Shown here piece by piece: positions 26,691-35,763 of a stretch of DNA of 64,000 bases (its first letter is position 1; every line of letters starts with the position of its first letter). Position numbers and translations under genes: made by a program. The notes under the pieces were generated by a model that searched no databases, had not been told where the DNA came from, and worked only from the letters and a program-made list of their open reading frames with translations. Location of the stretch: the NCBI GenBank assembly GCA_947489195.1, contig CANLCT010000020.1, positions 1-64,000 on the forward strand. Direction: 5' to 3'. This DNA comes from an uncultured Aquimarina sp. (GTDB taxonomy: Bacteria; Bacteroidota; Bacteroidia; Flavobacteriales; Flavobacteriaceae).

Positions 26691-28619
26691 ATGCTTAAAA
26701 CAACAATCAAAACTTTAAAAGCATGTATGATATTGCTGCTTTTGTCTCAAACATTTTATTCTCAAGTTGATAGAGAAGGTAGGTTTTACAACGAAACATG
26801 GACGAATGGTGTAAGTAAAAACTTAGTTTCGGATTACGGGGCTAATGGTAATGATAATAATAATGATAGTAAAATACTACAAGGAGCGATTGATGAACTT
26901 ACTAAATTGCCAAATGGAGGTAGAATTTTTATTCCTAAAGGAACATATTTTCTTAAGTTTATAAACCTTAGAAGTAATGTGCATTTGGTCTTTGCTGGAG
27001 GAACGGTAGTTAAACCATCTGACACCAAGTCTTTTGGTTATATTTTTGGAATGGGAATCAATGATAAAGTAGAAAATGTAAGTGTTCGAGGGAATGGCGG
27101 AAGATTCACTGTTGATAACTCTTCAAGCAAACTAAATGATAAGTTGAGGACATTTAGGATGGGGAACGTAACCAATTTTTTTGTTGCCAATGTTAATATT
27201 ATAGATAATTTCACCGAATTTGCTGGTTTTGCATGTATTAAAGAGCATCAAGGGCAGTACCCTAGAAAGGGAATCTTTAAAAATGCAGATATCAAGAATG
27301 CTCGTTTTGGATGGGGACTTGTACAAGTATTAATGGGAGAAACTATTTTGTTTAAAAATTTAACAGGAACAGGTGGAGTTACTTTAAGACTTGAGACAAG
27401 AATAGAGAATCCTGTTATAAATGATATAATAGGAAGAAATATTTCTAATAGGGATGGACATGCTACGGTGTTTGTATCACCTCATGAGTGTAATTGTGGA
27501 ACCTTTGATATACAAAATGTAAAATCCTTTGGTAATGGATTTGCGGTGCGTATTGAAAGAGGTCATAGTGATACTCCTGGTGGTCCAAGAGGAACATTTA
27601 ATAGTAATTCTAAGGTAAATGGTATACGTGCCGAGTATGGTACCAAAGCGCAAATACGTAGTGATCATAGAGATTTTGTTCCATGTGAACTTAGAAATCT
27701 TATTTCAAATAATATTAAAGTAGACAGCCAAAGTTATGAAGGTCCATCTATGGCTCCTATACTTTATGAAAACGGTAATGGAGCGGGATTCTCCAATATT
27801 AGTCTTAGTAACATTCAAAAAATAGGATTCAATTCTCAGCGAAAATCTATATTGAATCAAAATGATAAAGTAAAAAAGTGTACTAATACTGGTGGAGCAG
27901 GTTCAGGTTCTAATGTGCCTAATAATAGAAATCCAATTGTAACATTAAGAAAGAATAACTCTCAAGGTTTCGCCATTGATGGGGGTAATGGAGGAAAGAA
28001 TGGACAAAATGTATATTTATGGCCTTATAATTCGAATAATGTGAATCAACAATGGGAAGAGATAAACCGAGGAGGCGGTTTTTATTCTTATAAAAAGCGT
28101 AATACAGATTTTTGTATTGATGGGAATAATGGAGGAAAGAATGGACAAAATTTACACCTATGGTCGTGTAATTCCAATAACCAAAATCAACAGTTTAGGA
28201 AGGTTTCGCTAGGAAATGGAAGATATAGATTAGAGAAACGCAATGCTTCTAATATTTCTATTGACGGGAACAATGGAGGTGCTAATAGGCAAAATGTCCA
28301 CATGTGGTCATCGAATAATAATAATGGTAATCAACAATGGATTATTACACAAACAAGTACTGCTGGGAATAAATTTATTGAAGAAACTTTATCTATCGGT
28401 TCACAAATATATCCAGTGCCTGCAGATGAATTTATAGAAATTTCTAATATCAATGCTCAAGTTCAATCTTTTCAGATTGTGAATGTTCTAGGTCAAGTTT
28501 TAATAGAGAGTAATATAAATGTTTCTAATAACGGAGTGAGTATTGATGTTAGTGGCTTAGAGCCAGGTTTTTATCTGATTAAAATTGGAGAGAAGACATT
28601 AAAGTTTGTAAAAAAATAG
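26691..28619 (+). CDS. T9SS-secreted beta-helix polysaccharidase with ricin-type lectin domain
   Basis: The start is set at 26691, where MLKTTIKTLKACMILLLLSQ gives a clean signal peptide; an upstream ATG at 26610 would add 27 residues ahead of it. Residues 30-400 look like a right-handed parallel beta-helix of the pectate-lyase/GH28 superfamily, opening LVSDYGANGNDNNNDSKILQGAID with GGRIFIPKGTY. The stretch GGVTLRLETR...FVSPHECNCG...YEGPSMAPI reminds me of iota-carrageenases (GH82), but this is only a resemblance from memory. Three QxW-type repeats (residues 425-560) form a ricin-B/CBM13-like trefoil. The C-terminal 75 residues are a T9SS sorting domain. It probably acts on an extracellular algal polysaccharide. 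Confidence 0.78.
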   Translation: MLKTTIKTLKACMILLLLSQTFYSQVDREGRFYNETWTNGVSKNLVSDYGANGNDNNNDSKILQGAIDELTKLPNGGRIFIPKGTYFLKFINLRSNVHLVFAGGTVVKPSDTKSFGYIFGMGINDKVENVSVRGNGGRFTVDNSSSKLNDKLRTFRMGNVTNFFVANVNIIDNFTEFAGFACIKEHQGQYPRKGIFKNADIKNARFGWGLVQVLMGETILFKNLTGTGGVTLRLETRIENPVINDIIGRNISNRDGHATVFVSPHECNCGTFDIQNVKSFGNGFAVRIERGHSDTPGGPRGTFNSNSKVNGIRAEYGTKAQIRSDHRDFVPCELRNLISNNIKVDSQSYEGPSMAPILYENGNGAGFSNISLSNIQKIGFNSQRKSILNQNDKVKKCTNTGGAGSGSNVPNNRNPIVTLRKNNSQGFAIDGGNGGKNGQNVYLWPYNSNNVNQQWEEINRGGGFYSYKKRNTDFCIDGNNGGKNGQNLHLWSCNSNNQNQQFRKVSLGNGRYRLEKRNASNISIDGNNGGANRQNVHMWSSNNNNGNQQWIITQTSTAGNKFIEETLSIGSQIYPVPADEFIEISNINAQVQSFQIVNVLGQVLIESNINVSNNGVSIDVSGLEPGFYLIKIGEKTLKFVKK

Positions 28620-28700
28620 AAAAGAAGACCAGCACAAAGGAGATAAGTTTAAAAGAACTTAATCATTAGTATATACTTAGAAATTAACATAAATAATAAA

Positions 28701-28731
28701 AAAAGAGGCAGCGGATTATGCTGCCTCTTTT
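28701..28731. terminator. bidirectional terminator
   Basis: A perfect 12-base stem, AAAAGAGGCAGC with GCTGCCTCTTTT, has a 7-base loop. It lies between the convergent beta-helix gene and symporter gene. Confidence 0.93.
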
Positions 28732-28744
28732 GTAATAGATATAG

Positions 28745-30202
28745 CTAAATTATATTTTTGGATTTATTTGTAATAAATAATAAACCTAAAAAGGTGAAAA
28801 AGCCATTAATAATAAGTATTTCAAATCCAATTTTATAACCATTAAATAACTCTACAGAATACATATTTAAAAAATACGATAGCATTGGAGCTATAATTGC
28901 TATGATCCATACCCATTGGTCATGAATATTTTTTTTGGTGTAAATTCCAAAAGCAAACAAACCTAATAATGGGCCATAAGTATATCCAGCTGCTTTAAAT
29001 AATTCCCAAATTACGGATACATCTGTAAAAAGGGTGTCAAATAAAATGATTACAATGGTAAGTACTATGCTAAAACCAATATGTGTTCTTTTACGTAACT
29101 GCTCTTGTCTTTTATTAGTTTTTTTTGAAATTCCAATAATATCAATACAATATGAAGTGGTTAATGAAGTAAGTGCAGAATCGGCACTGGAGTAAGCCGC
29201 AGCAATAAGTCCTAAAATAAAAAAGGCAGAAGTGACAATACCTATTTCGGGTAGCATGGCTATGGCAGGAAAAAGATTGTCTTTAGTAGCCGTAATATTA
29301 TTTTGATGTGCATATTGAGTAAGTAATAAACCTAAAACTAAAAAAAGTATATTCACAAAAATGAGAACAACACTAAATGAAAGCATGTTTTTTTGCGCTT
29401 CTTTTAGGTTTTTACAAGTCAGGTTTTTTTGCATCATATCTTGATCCAAACCTGTCATGGTTATGGTAATAAACATTCCCGCTAAAAAACTTTTTATAAA
29501 GTATTGTGCATTATTGGTGTCATCCCAAAAAAAGGTTTTACTTAAAGGACTTTCAATAACATTAGTATAAATAGCATTTACAGTATTTAGTTCTAGGGCA
29601 GAAGCCAAAAAAACAATAGTAACTACTACAGAAATTAACATAAATAATGTTTGTAGGGTATCTGTAAAAATGATGGTTTTAATTCCACCTTTAAAAGTAT
29701 ATAGCCAAATTAATGCAATAGTAACAACAACGGCTACAGGAAAAGGCATGCCAAAAGGATCGAAAATAAGTAACTGTAAAACTTTTGCAACTAAAAATAA
29801 ACGAAAAGCTGCACCAATAGTTCTGGAAATTAAAAAAGCAATAGCTCCGGTTTTATAGCTTGTATTGCCAAATCGATCTTTTAAATAAGTATATATAGAA
29901 GTTAAATTTAACCTATAATAAAGAGGTAAGAGCACATAGGCAATTATTAAATACCCAAAAAAGTAACCTAAAACAACCTGTAAATAACCAAATTGTTTTG
30001 TTTCAACAGCTCCAGGTACAGATATAAAAGTAACCCCCGAAAGCGATGCTCCAATCATTCCAAAAGCGACTAAATACCATGGTGATTTATTGTCTGCTAA
30101 AAAGAAACTATTGTTTGTTGCGTTTTTACTGGTTATATATGAAATACCAATAAGAACTCCAAAATAAGCAATTACTAAAAATAGAATATGTATCGGTTGC
30201 AT
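28745..30202 (-). CDS. sodium:solute symporter family protein
   Basis: This 485-residue integral membrane protein has about 13 hydrophobic helices. It shows the SSS-family core: '[17 protein letters not shown]' in helix 1-2, '[21 protein letters not shown]', and '[19 protein letters not shown]' around the sodium site. It imports a solute with sodium ions, and the substrate cannot be deduced. The start [14 protein letters not shown] leads straight into the first helix. It is divergent from recR, with only 59 bases between the two start codons, so their promoters overlap. No SusCD-like genes accompany it. Confidence 0.87.
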   Translation of the reverse strand: MQPIHILFLVIAYFGVLIGISYITSKNATNNSFFLADNKSPWYLVAFGMIGASLSGVTFISVPGAVETKQFGYLQVVLGYFFGYLIIAYVLLPLYYRLNLTSIYTYLKDRFGNTSYKTGAIAFLISRTIGAAFRLFLVAKVLQLLIFDPFGMPFPVAVVVTIALIWLYTFKGGIKTIIFTDTLQTLFMLISVVVTIVFLASALELNTVNAIYTNVIESPLSKTFFWDDTNNAQYFIKSFLAGMFITITMTGLDQDMMQKNLTCKNLKEAQKNMLSFSVVLIFVNILFLVLGLLLTQYAHQNNITATKDNLFPAIAMLPEIGIVTSAFFILGLIAAAYSSADSALTSLTTSYCIDIIGISKKTNKRQEQLRKRTHIGFSIVLTIVIILFDTLFTDVSVIWELFKAAGYTYGPLLGLFAFGIYTKKNIHDQWVWIIAIIAPMLSYFLNMYSVELFNGYKIGFEILIINGFFTFLGLLFITNKSKNII

Positions 30203-30248
30203 TTAATTGTTTTATGTTTGAATATTCTAATATAGTATTTCTCCTCCT

Positions 30249-30256
30249 TATATTTG
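30249..30256 (+). promoter_or_regulatory. -7 element of recR
   Basis: TATATTTG matches the Bacteroidota -7 consensus and ends only five bases before the recR start codon. The transcript would begin at or very near the AUG. No TTG is found at 19-21 bases upstream. Confidence 0.55.
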
Positions 30257-30261
30257 TACTA

Positions 30262-30879
30262 ATGGAATTTTCTTCGAAATTATTAGAAAGAGCAGTAGCC
30301 GAAATGTCGCAATTACCAGGAATTGGTCAGCGAACTGCATTGCGATTGGTAATGCATTTATTACGTCAGCCCGAAAGTCAGACCGAACATTTGGCAATGG
30401 CACTGCATCAAATGCGTTCAAAAATAAAACACTGTAAAGAGTGTTATAATATTAGCGATGTGGAGTTGTGCGAAATTTGTGCGAGCCATAATCGAGATCG
30501 AAAAATAGTATGTATAGTGGAAGATGTTCGAGATGTAATGGCTATTGAAAACACAAGTCAATTTCGAGGTTTATACCATGTACTAGGTGGAAAAATAAGT
30601 CCTATGGATGGAATTGGGCCACATGATTTAAAAATTTCTCAGTTAGTCAATCGAGTTGCTAAAGGGGAAGTTGAAGAATTGATTTTTGCGTTGAGTGCTA
30701 CAATGGAAGGAGACACAACTAATTTTTATATTTACAAGCAGCTTAAAGATACTACTATAAAAATGTCTACTATTGCTAGAGGTATTGGAGTAAATGACGA
30801 AATAGAGTTTGCTGATGAAATCACTTTAGGAAGGAGTATTATGAATCGTATTCCATTGGAAAACTCTTTGAAACTTTAA
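30262..30879 (+). CDS. recR: recombination mediator protein RecR
   Basis: RecR works with RecO (and RecF) to load RecA onto single-stranded DNA during gap repair. The 205-residue protein shows the N-terminal helix-hairpin-helix ([13 protein letters not shown]), a zinc finger ([16 protein letters not shown]) and a Toprim domain ([15 protein letters not shown], then [13 protein letters not shown]). The start at 30262 ([12 protein letters not shown]) gives the normal RecR N terminus. An in-frame ATG at 30214 would add a spurious hydrophobic stretch and lies upstream of the probable -7 box. The glycosyltransferase gene follows after four bases, so the two are likely cotranscribed. Confidence 0.95.
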   Translation: MEFSSKLLERAVAEMSQLPGIGQRTALRLVMHLLRQPESQTEHLAMALHQMRSKIKHCKECYNISDVELCEICASHNRDRKIVCIVEDVRDVMAIENTSQFRGLYHVLGGKISPMDGIGPHDLKISQLVNRVAKGEVEELIFALSATMEGDTTNFYIYKQLKDTTIKMSTIARGIGVNDEIEFADEITLGRSIMNRIPLENSLKL

Positions 30880-30883
30880 GTAT

Positions 30884-32017
30884 ATGCAATTATCAATTAT
30901 TGTATTGAATTACAATGTACGTTATTTTTTAGAGTTGTGCTTGCAAAGCGTTGAGCAAGCTATTAAAGGACTTTCTGCAGAAATTATTGTGGTCGATAAT
31001 AATTCGCCCGATACTAGTTGCAGTATGGTAAAACAACAGTTTCCATCAGTCAAACTCATTGAAAATAAAGAAAATATTGGTTTTGCAAAAGCAAATAATC
31101 AAGCAGTAGCAGTAGCCAAAGGGGAGTATGTGTGCATATTGAATCCCGATACGGTTGTAACCGAAAACACATTTATTTCAGTATTAGAAAAAGCAACACA
31201 ACTTCCTAATTTAGGCCTGTTAGGAGTGCGGCTTATTGATGGAAAGGGCCTTTTTTTACCTGAAAGTAAACGAAATTTACCAACACCTAAAGTGTCTTTT
31301 TTGAAAATTATGGGAGCTCGATTTTCTCATTTAGCTCCCTATTATGTTAATACGATTTTACCTAATGGCGAAGGGGAGATTGCTATTTTAGTAGGAGCAT
31401 TTATGGTGTGTAAAAAAGAGGTATATCAAAAAGTAGGAGGGTTCGATGAAGATTACTTTATGTATGGCGAGGATATTGACTTATCATATAAAATTGAAAA
31501 AGCAGGCTTTAAAAACTATTATCTAGGTAAAGAATCTGTGGTGCATTTTAAAGGAGAAAGCACCTTAAAAGATAAAGTGTACAGAAAGCGCTTTTTTGGA
31601 GCCATGAAGCTATTTTACAAAAAGCATTTTAAATCATCGGGCATTGTTAATTTATTTATTTATACAGGAATTAAGTTTTCGGCATTATTGCAAACAGCAA
31701 AAAAACAACCTGAAACTATTGATTTTAAAACGCATATTTTGCTAAGTAAAAATGAACTTTTATTAAAACAAATAGGGAAAACTTTAAAAGAAATAGTGGG
31801 TGTTCATCATAGCGAAGTTTTACAGGAGTATGCAGTTAAAAATGAATTTACATGCTGTATGTTAGATATGAATTACATAAGTTATGAAAAGGCGATTCAA
31901 TTGTTAGAAAAGTATAAAGACACATCACTATATTTTCGTTTTATTCCTAAAAATAAACAATTTGCTACAGGAAGTGACACCAGTACTGGACGTGGGCAAG
32001 TATTAAAATGGGAATAA
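30884..32017 (+). CDS. family 2 glycosyltransferase
   Basis: The 377-residue protein has a GT-A fold glycosyltransferase domain in the first 260 residues: LSIIVLNYNVRYFLELCLQS at the N terminus, the nucleotide-binding EIIVVDNNSPD, and the metal-binding DXD equivalent in CILNPDTVVTE. The acceptor-side motif is GGFDEDYFMYGEDIDL. This pattern fits rhamnosyl- or other sugar transferases of cell-surface polysaccharide synthesis. No transmembrane helix is clear, so it is probably a peripheral membrane enzyme. The C-terminal ~110 residues have no recognised domain. It follows recR by four bases. Confidence 0.87.
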   Translation: MQLSIIVLNYNVRYFLELCLQSVEQAIKGLSAEIIVVDNNSPDTSCSMVKQQFPSVKLIENKENIGFAKANNQAVAVAKGEYVCILNPDTVVTENTFISVLEKATQLPNLGLLGVRLIDGKGLFLPESKRNLPTPKVSFLKIMGARFSHLAPYYVNTILPNGEGEIAILVGAFMVCKKEVYQKVGGFDEDYFMYGEDIDLSYKIEKAGFKNYYLGKESVVHFKGESTLKDKVYRKRFFGAMKLFYKKHFKSSGIVNLFIYTGIKFSALLQTAKKQPETIDFKTHILLSKNELLLKQIGKTLKEIVGVHHSEVLQEYAVKNEFTCCMLDMNYISYEKAIQLLEKYKDTSLYFRFIPKNKQFATGSDTSTGRGQVLKWE

Positions 32018-32120
32018 ACTACAAGCAAGTCTTAAATCATGTATAAATTTTGCTTGGTAGGCTTAAAACATTATAAGAATCATTAAATTCGCGAAAGCAT
32101 ACAATAATACTTTAGTATAT

Positions 32121-33476
32121 ATGGCAAAGTTCGAATTGAAACTACCAAAAATGGGAGAAAGTGTTGCAGAAGCAACAATAACAACATGGTTAAAAGATGT
32201 AGGCGAAACCATAGAGGTGGATGATATTGTACTTGAAATAGCTACTGATAAAGTTGATACAGAAGTACCTAGTGAAATAGAAGGGGTGCTTAGAGAAAAA
32301 CTTTTTGAGGTTGGCGAAGTTGTTAAAGTAGGGCAAACGATTGCTATTATTGATACAGATGCCTCTGCAGAAGAGACTTCCCCAGAAATGGAAATGGCAG
32401 TTAGCGAGGTGAAAGAAAGTGCTGTAGCCATTGAAGAACAAATTGAACAAGTGGTAGCCACAAATCAAATTAGTACTCCAGTTACAAATGCTTCTGGCAG
32501 ATTTTATTCTCCTTTAGTACGTAATATTGCTAATGAAGAAGGTTTAACGGATTCAGAATTAGATAGCATTCAAGGTACTGGGGTGGGTGAACGTGTTACC
32601 AAAAATGATATTCTAGAATTTATTAGCGCTAAAAAACGATCTGAAGGTTTTAGTAAAAAAAACTTGCAAGTTGAAAATTTACAACCTAAAATTACAGAAA
32701 ATACTACTGTAACTACACCTACATTGGGAGCAACTAAGGTTGCGAATACAATAAAAGTAGTTTCGGGTCAAGATGAAGTTATTGAAATGTCGAGAATGGG
32801 GAAATTAATTTCTCAGCACATGATAAAATCATTAGAAACATCGGCACATGTACAATCATTTATTGAGGCAGATGTAACGAATGTTTGGAAATGGAGAGCA
32901 AAAGTAAAAGATGAATTTTTAGCTCGAGAGGGAGAAAAAATGACTTTCACCCCTATTTTTATGGAGGTGATAGCTCAGGCGTTAAAGGAATTTCCAATGA
33001 TGAATATTGCTGTTGATGGCGATAAAATTATTAAGAAAAAAAATATAAATATAGGTATGGCTGCAGCCTTACCCGATGGTAATTTGATTGTACCAGTTAT
33101 AAAAAATGCCGACCAATTAAATATGGTGGGTATGGCTAAAACGGTAAATGATTTAGCAAATAGAGCACGTAACAATCAATTAAACCCCGATGACATACAG
33201 GAAGGGACTTATACGGTTACTAATATAGGTAGTTTTGGAACTATTATGGGAACACCAATTATAAATCAGCCTCAAGTGGGGATTTTAGCATTGGGAGCTA
33301 TCAGAAAAATTCCTGCTGTAATTGAAACTCCCGATGGAGATTTTATTGGTATTCGTCAACGTATGTTTTTATCACATTCTTATGATCATAGAGTGGTTAA
33401 TGGAGCTCTAGGCGGACAGTTTGTGCAAAGGGTAAAACAATTATTAGAAGATTGGGACGTAAATCGATTGATATAG
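32121..33476 (+). CDS. 2-oxo acid dehydrogenase E2 component (dihydrolipoamide acyltransferase)
   Basis: This 451-residue enzyme of a 2-oxo acid dehydrogenase complex transfers the acyl group from lipoate to CoA. It has one lipoyl domain (residues 1-78, lipoylated Lys44 in ATDKVDTEV), a charged linker, the peripheral subunit-binding domain (about 133-172, SPLVRNIANEEGL) and the catalytic core (about 215-451). The catalytic motif reads DHRVVNG: His423 is present but the usual Asp of HxxxDG is Asn427. A branched-chain 2-oxo acid or pyruvate substrate is possible, and the sequence alone does not decide. No E1 or E3 gene is adjacent. A terminator shared with the GH16 gene follows. Confidence 0.9.
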   Translation: MAKFELKLPKMGESVAEATITTWLKDVGETIEVDDIVLEIATDKVDTEVPSEIEGVLREKLFEVGEVVKVGQTIAIIDTDASAEETSPEMEMAVSEVKESAVAIEEQIEQVVATNQISTPVTNASGRFYSPLVRNIANEEGLTDSELDSIQGTGVGERVTKNDILEFISAKKRSEGFSKKNLQVENLQPKITENTTVTTPTLGATKVANTIKVVSGQDEVIEMSRMGKLISQHMIKSLETSAHVQSFIEADVTNVWKWRAKVKDEFLAREGEKMTFTPIFMEVIAQALKEFPMMNIAVDGDKIIKKKNINIGMAAALPDGNLIVPVIKNADQLNMVGMAKTVNDLANRARNNQLNPDDIQEGTYTVTNIGSFGTIMGTPIINQPQVGILALGAIRKIPAVIETPDGDFIGIRQRMFLSHSYDHRVVNGALGGQFVQRVKQLLEDWDVNRLI

Positions 33477-33532
33477 CACTGTTTTTTTGAATATATACTT
33501 TTTAGTGTGTTCCTTTTTGGGGATATTACTAA

Positions 33533-33567
33533 AAAAGAAGGCTGCCTTAATTAGGTAGCCTTCTTTT
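33533..33567. terminator. bidirectional terminator
   Basis: AAGAAGGCTGCCT pairs with AGGTAGCCTTCTT (one G-T pair), with A and T tracts on either side. It lies between the convergent E2 gene and GH16 gene. Confidence 0.9.
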
Positions 33568-33592
33568 ATTTAAATTCTGTAGATTATTTTTT

Positions 33593-35371
33593 TTAGTCAA
33601 TAATTAACTTAAGTACTTGATTGTTGACTTGTATAAAATACATACCAGCTGCTAAGTTTGAAGTTGGTATAATCTCTGTAGTATTTTTTGCTTCTAAGTT
33701 AACAACCTCAGAGCCAGTTGAATTACGAACAATGATATTATCCCCTTCGTTAACACCTTCTAAGAAAACATCATTTCCTCCTAATACAGGATTTGGATAA
33801 GCTACTGTTTCATTTGAAGTTCCTTCCAATATTTTGCCAGCACTTTCTCTTCTCCATTCAAAAGTTTCCCAACCTCTTGGAGCAGCACCTCTAGGGAATA
33901 AAGGAGCATTATCTTGGTTCCAAGCAGCTTGTACCCAACGATTGGCTTGTAAGCTTCTAAATGCAACTCTGTTATTACCAACATTTCTCCATTCAAAACG
34001 TTCCCAATTACGATCACTAACTCCTCGTGCACGTAATATTACATTTTGATTGTCTCTATTAGTTTGTACATATCTTCGAGCTGATAATGAATATAAAGCA
34101 ACTACACCACTACGATGTCTGTCAATTCTAAACTTTTGGCGGTTACCCAATACACTATTTTGATTTGCATACAAGTCATTACCTAGTTCAGTAACAGCAG
34201 AAACAAATTTACGATCTCCTCCTGTTTTTCTTAATGAAATTATACTTCCAATTGGAGCACCATCACCATTATTAACCGTTGGCGGTGGAGTAGGAGTTGG
34301 TGGTGGCGGTGGTGGTGGCGTTGAGCCTCCTCCAATGGTTGGTCTATAAACACGCACCCAGTCAACTAGCATTACATTTCTGTTATTATTATTTAAATTA
34401 CTAACAGATTCTACAGGTCTTCCAGCGTGTGCTTCGGTATCAATTATAATATGAGTTGGATCATTAAATTCTCTATTTGGATAAGGAACTCCGCCACCAC
34501 TTTGACCTTGAACATTTCTTAAAAGAGCTTCTGTAGTACAATTTAAAACAGCAGCATTTGGACATTGCATTCTAGCACTTGCAAAATTTCCAGTTAAGTT
34601 ATTAGCTGCTCTTCCTGGAACAAAATGTTGTCCGTCAAATCTAGGTACACCATCTATATAAAATTCCAATTGTGTTGGGCTAGCCCAATATACACCAAAG
34701 GTGTGAAAATCATTTCTCCAAAAATCATTATTACTTGTTCTAAAAAATGTTTGATAAGTAAAGTCTGTTAAATCCTGACCTCCACAATTCGTGGTTGTTT
34801 GTGCACCGTTGTGTGATTGTCCACCTCTTCTGTGCCATAAATGGAAGTTAGTAGACATTTGCTTAGAATAAAATTCATCTGGATCACCACCGTAACATTC
34901 AAGCACATCAATTTCTTCATTGTCACATTTATTTAACATCCAAAAGTTTGAAGAATTACGAATATTAGAAACCTTTATACGGGCTTCCATATAAACAGGA
35001 AATTTTATAGTTCTTCTAGAAGATACGATACCACAGTTTACAAGACCATTAGAACCTGGACGAGCTCTAACTTCCATACGTCCGTTTCTTATTTCTACTA
35101 AATTTCCACCTTGCCATACAGTTGATCCCGGTCCTCTAAATCCAGGATCTGGTAAATAACTCTGTGCCCAAACATCTCTAAATTTGGCGCTATTCTTATT
35201 ATTGTGATTAAAATCATCGGATAAACCCGTGATAAGATCCCACGAGGCAAAACCTCTAAGGTTACTTGGTAAAGGTGTATTACCAAAATTTAATCCTCTA
35301 TCGTTTCTTTGAGCCATCAAGATAGAGGATGTGCATATTGCAAAAGCAATTAATAGTGATTTTACTTTCAT
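33593..35371 (-). CDS. GH16 beta-agarase-like enzyme with beta-trefoil and T9SS domain
   Basis: The 592-residue secreted protein has signal peptide 1-20, then a GH16 catalytic domain (about 35-345). The active-site motif is EEIDVLECYGG: nucleophile Glu153, Asp155 and acid/base Glu158. The surrounding SSNFWMLNKCDN, MSTNFHLWHRR and DFHTFGVYWASPTQLEFYIDG segments resemble GH16 agarases. A Pro-rich linker leads to a fascin-like beta-trefoil (about 375-510) with KFVSA, RYVQTN and RWVQAA repeats followed by WE(R/T)FEW, probably a carbohydrate-binding part. The tail is a T9SS sorting domain (AYPNPVLGG). It should cleave agar or a related red-algal galactan outside the cell. The exact substrate is inferred. 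Confidence 0.86.
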   Translation of the reverse strand: MKVKSLLIAFAICTSSILMAQRNDRGLNFGNTPLPSNLRGFASWDLITGLSDDFNHNNKNSAKFRDVWAQSYLPDPGFRGPGSTVWQGGNLVEIRNGRMEVRARPGSNGLVNCGIVSSRRTIKFPVYMEARIKVSNIRNSSNFWMLNKCDNEEIDVLECYGGDPDEFYSKQMSTNFHLWHRRGGQSHNGAQTTTNCGGQDLTDFTYQTFFRTSNNDFWRNDFHTFGVYWASPTQLEFYIDGVPRFDGQHFVPGRAANNLTGNFASARMQCPNAAVLNCTTEALLRNVQGQSGGGVPYPNREFNDPTHIIIDTEAHAGRPVESVSNLNNNNRNVMLVDWVRVYRPTIGGGSTPPPPPPPTPTPPPTVNNGDGAPIGSIISLRKTGGDRKFVSAVTELGNDLYANQNSVLGNRQKFRIDRHRSGVVALYSLSARRYVQTNRDNQNVILRARGVSDRNWERFEWRNVGNNRVAFRSLQANRWVQAAWNQDNAPLFPRGAAPRGWETFEWRRESAGKILEGTSNETVAYPNPVLGGNDVFLEGVNEGDNIIVRNSTGSEVVNLEAKNTTEIIPTSNLAAGMYFIQVNNQVLKLIID

Positions 35372-35412
35372 AATTTGAGCTTTTTTAAAAGTTGTTTATA
35401 AAAATTGTACTA

Positions 35413-35437
35413 CAAATATATACAAAAATCGTTTTCG
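35413..35437 (-). promoter_or_regulatory. promoter and operator-like site of the GH16 gene
   Basis: On the minus strand the -7 element TATATTTG (35420 to 35413) lies about 42 bases ahead of the start codon. In the spacer just upstream is CGAAAACGATTTTT (35437 to 35424). It is close to the CGAAAACGTTTTAG site ahead of the other GH16 gene at 52754-52767. No TTG is seen at the expected -33 position, which would suit an activator-dependent or repressed promoter. Confidence 0.5.
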
Positions 35438-35763
35438 TAGGAATTTATTTAAAAATTTAACATTTGTTATTTATTTGGCTTTTTATTTATCATTTATTTA
35501 ATTTTTTTCACTCAATAATGAATAAATGATAATTTTTTTTACTTTTACTAAAATCGATTTTGATTTAATTATCTGAATTTCAATATATTATATTTGTGTC
35601 ATTATATTTAATTAAAATATTTAAAAACAGGGTGTTATAGTTTAAAGGCAAAAAAAAAGGTTGTAATCATATTAAATGATTACAACCTTTTTTAAATTAC
35701 TTGTAAATAATTATTTAAAAATGTTAATAAAACCCGTAAATTTTTTAGAATTTAGTGAACATT
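35438..35763. other. gene-free region with the secA terminator
   Basis: The region is AT-rich with no coding frame. It contains the palindrome AAAATCGATTTT (35550-35561), a plus-strand TATATTTG (35589-35596) and the terminator at 35659-35687. Confidence 0.6.
35659..35687. terminator. secA terminator
   Basis: A perfect 12-base stem, GGTTGTAATCAT with ATGATTACAACC, has a 5-base loop, an A tract upstream and a T tract downstream. It can stop secA transcripts on the minus strand or any plus-strand transcript. Confidence 0.92.

Noticed and set aside
32063-32468. Minus-strand frames opposite the start of the E2 gene
   Set aside because: Serine/threonine-rich or aromatic-rich shadow translations of the lipoyl domain region, with no independent support.
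17364-35371. Polysaccharide-utilization locus
   Set aside because: No SusC/SusD pair, sulfatase or hybrid two-component regulator is present. The CAZyme genes are monocistronic and interrupted by housekeeping genes such as recR.
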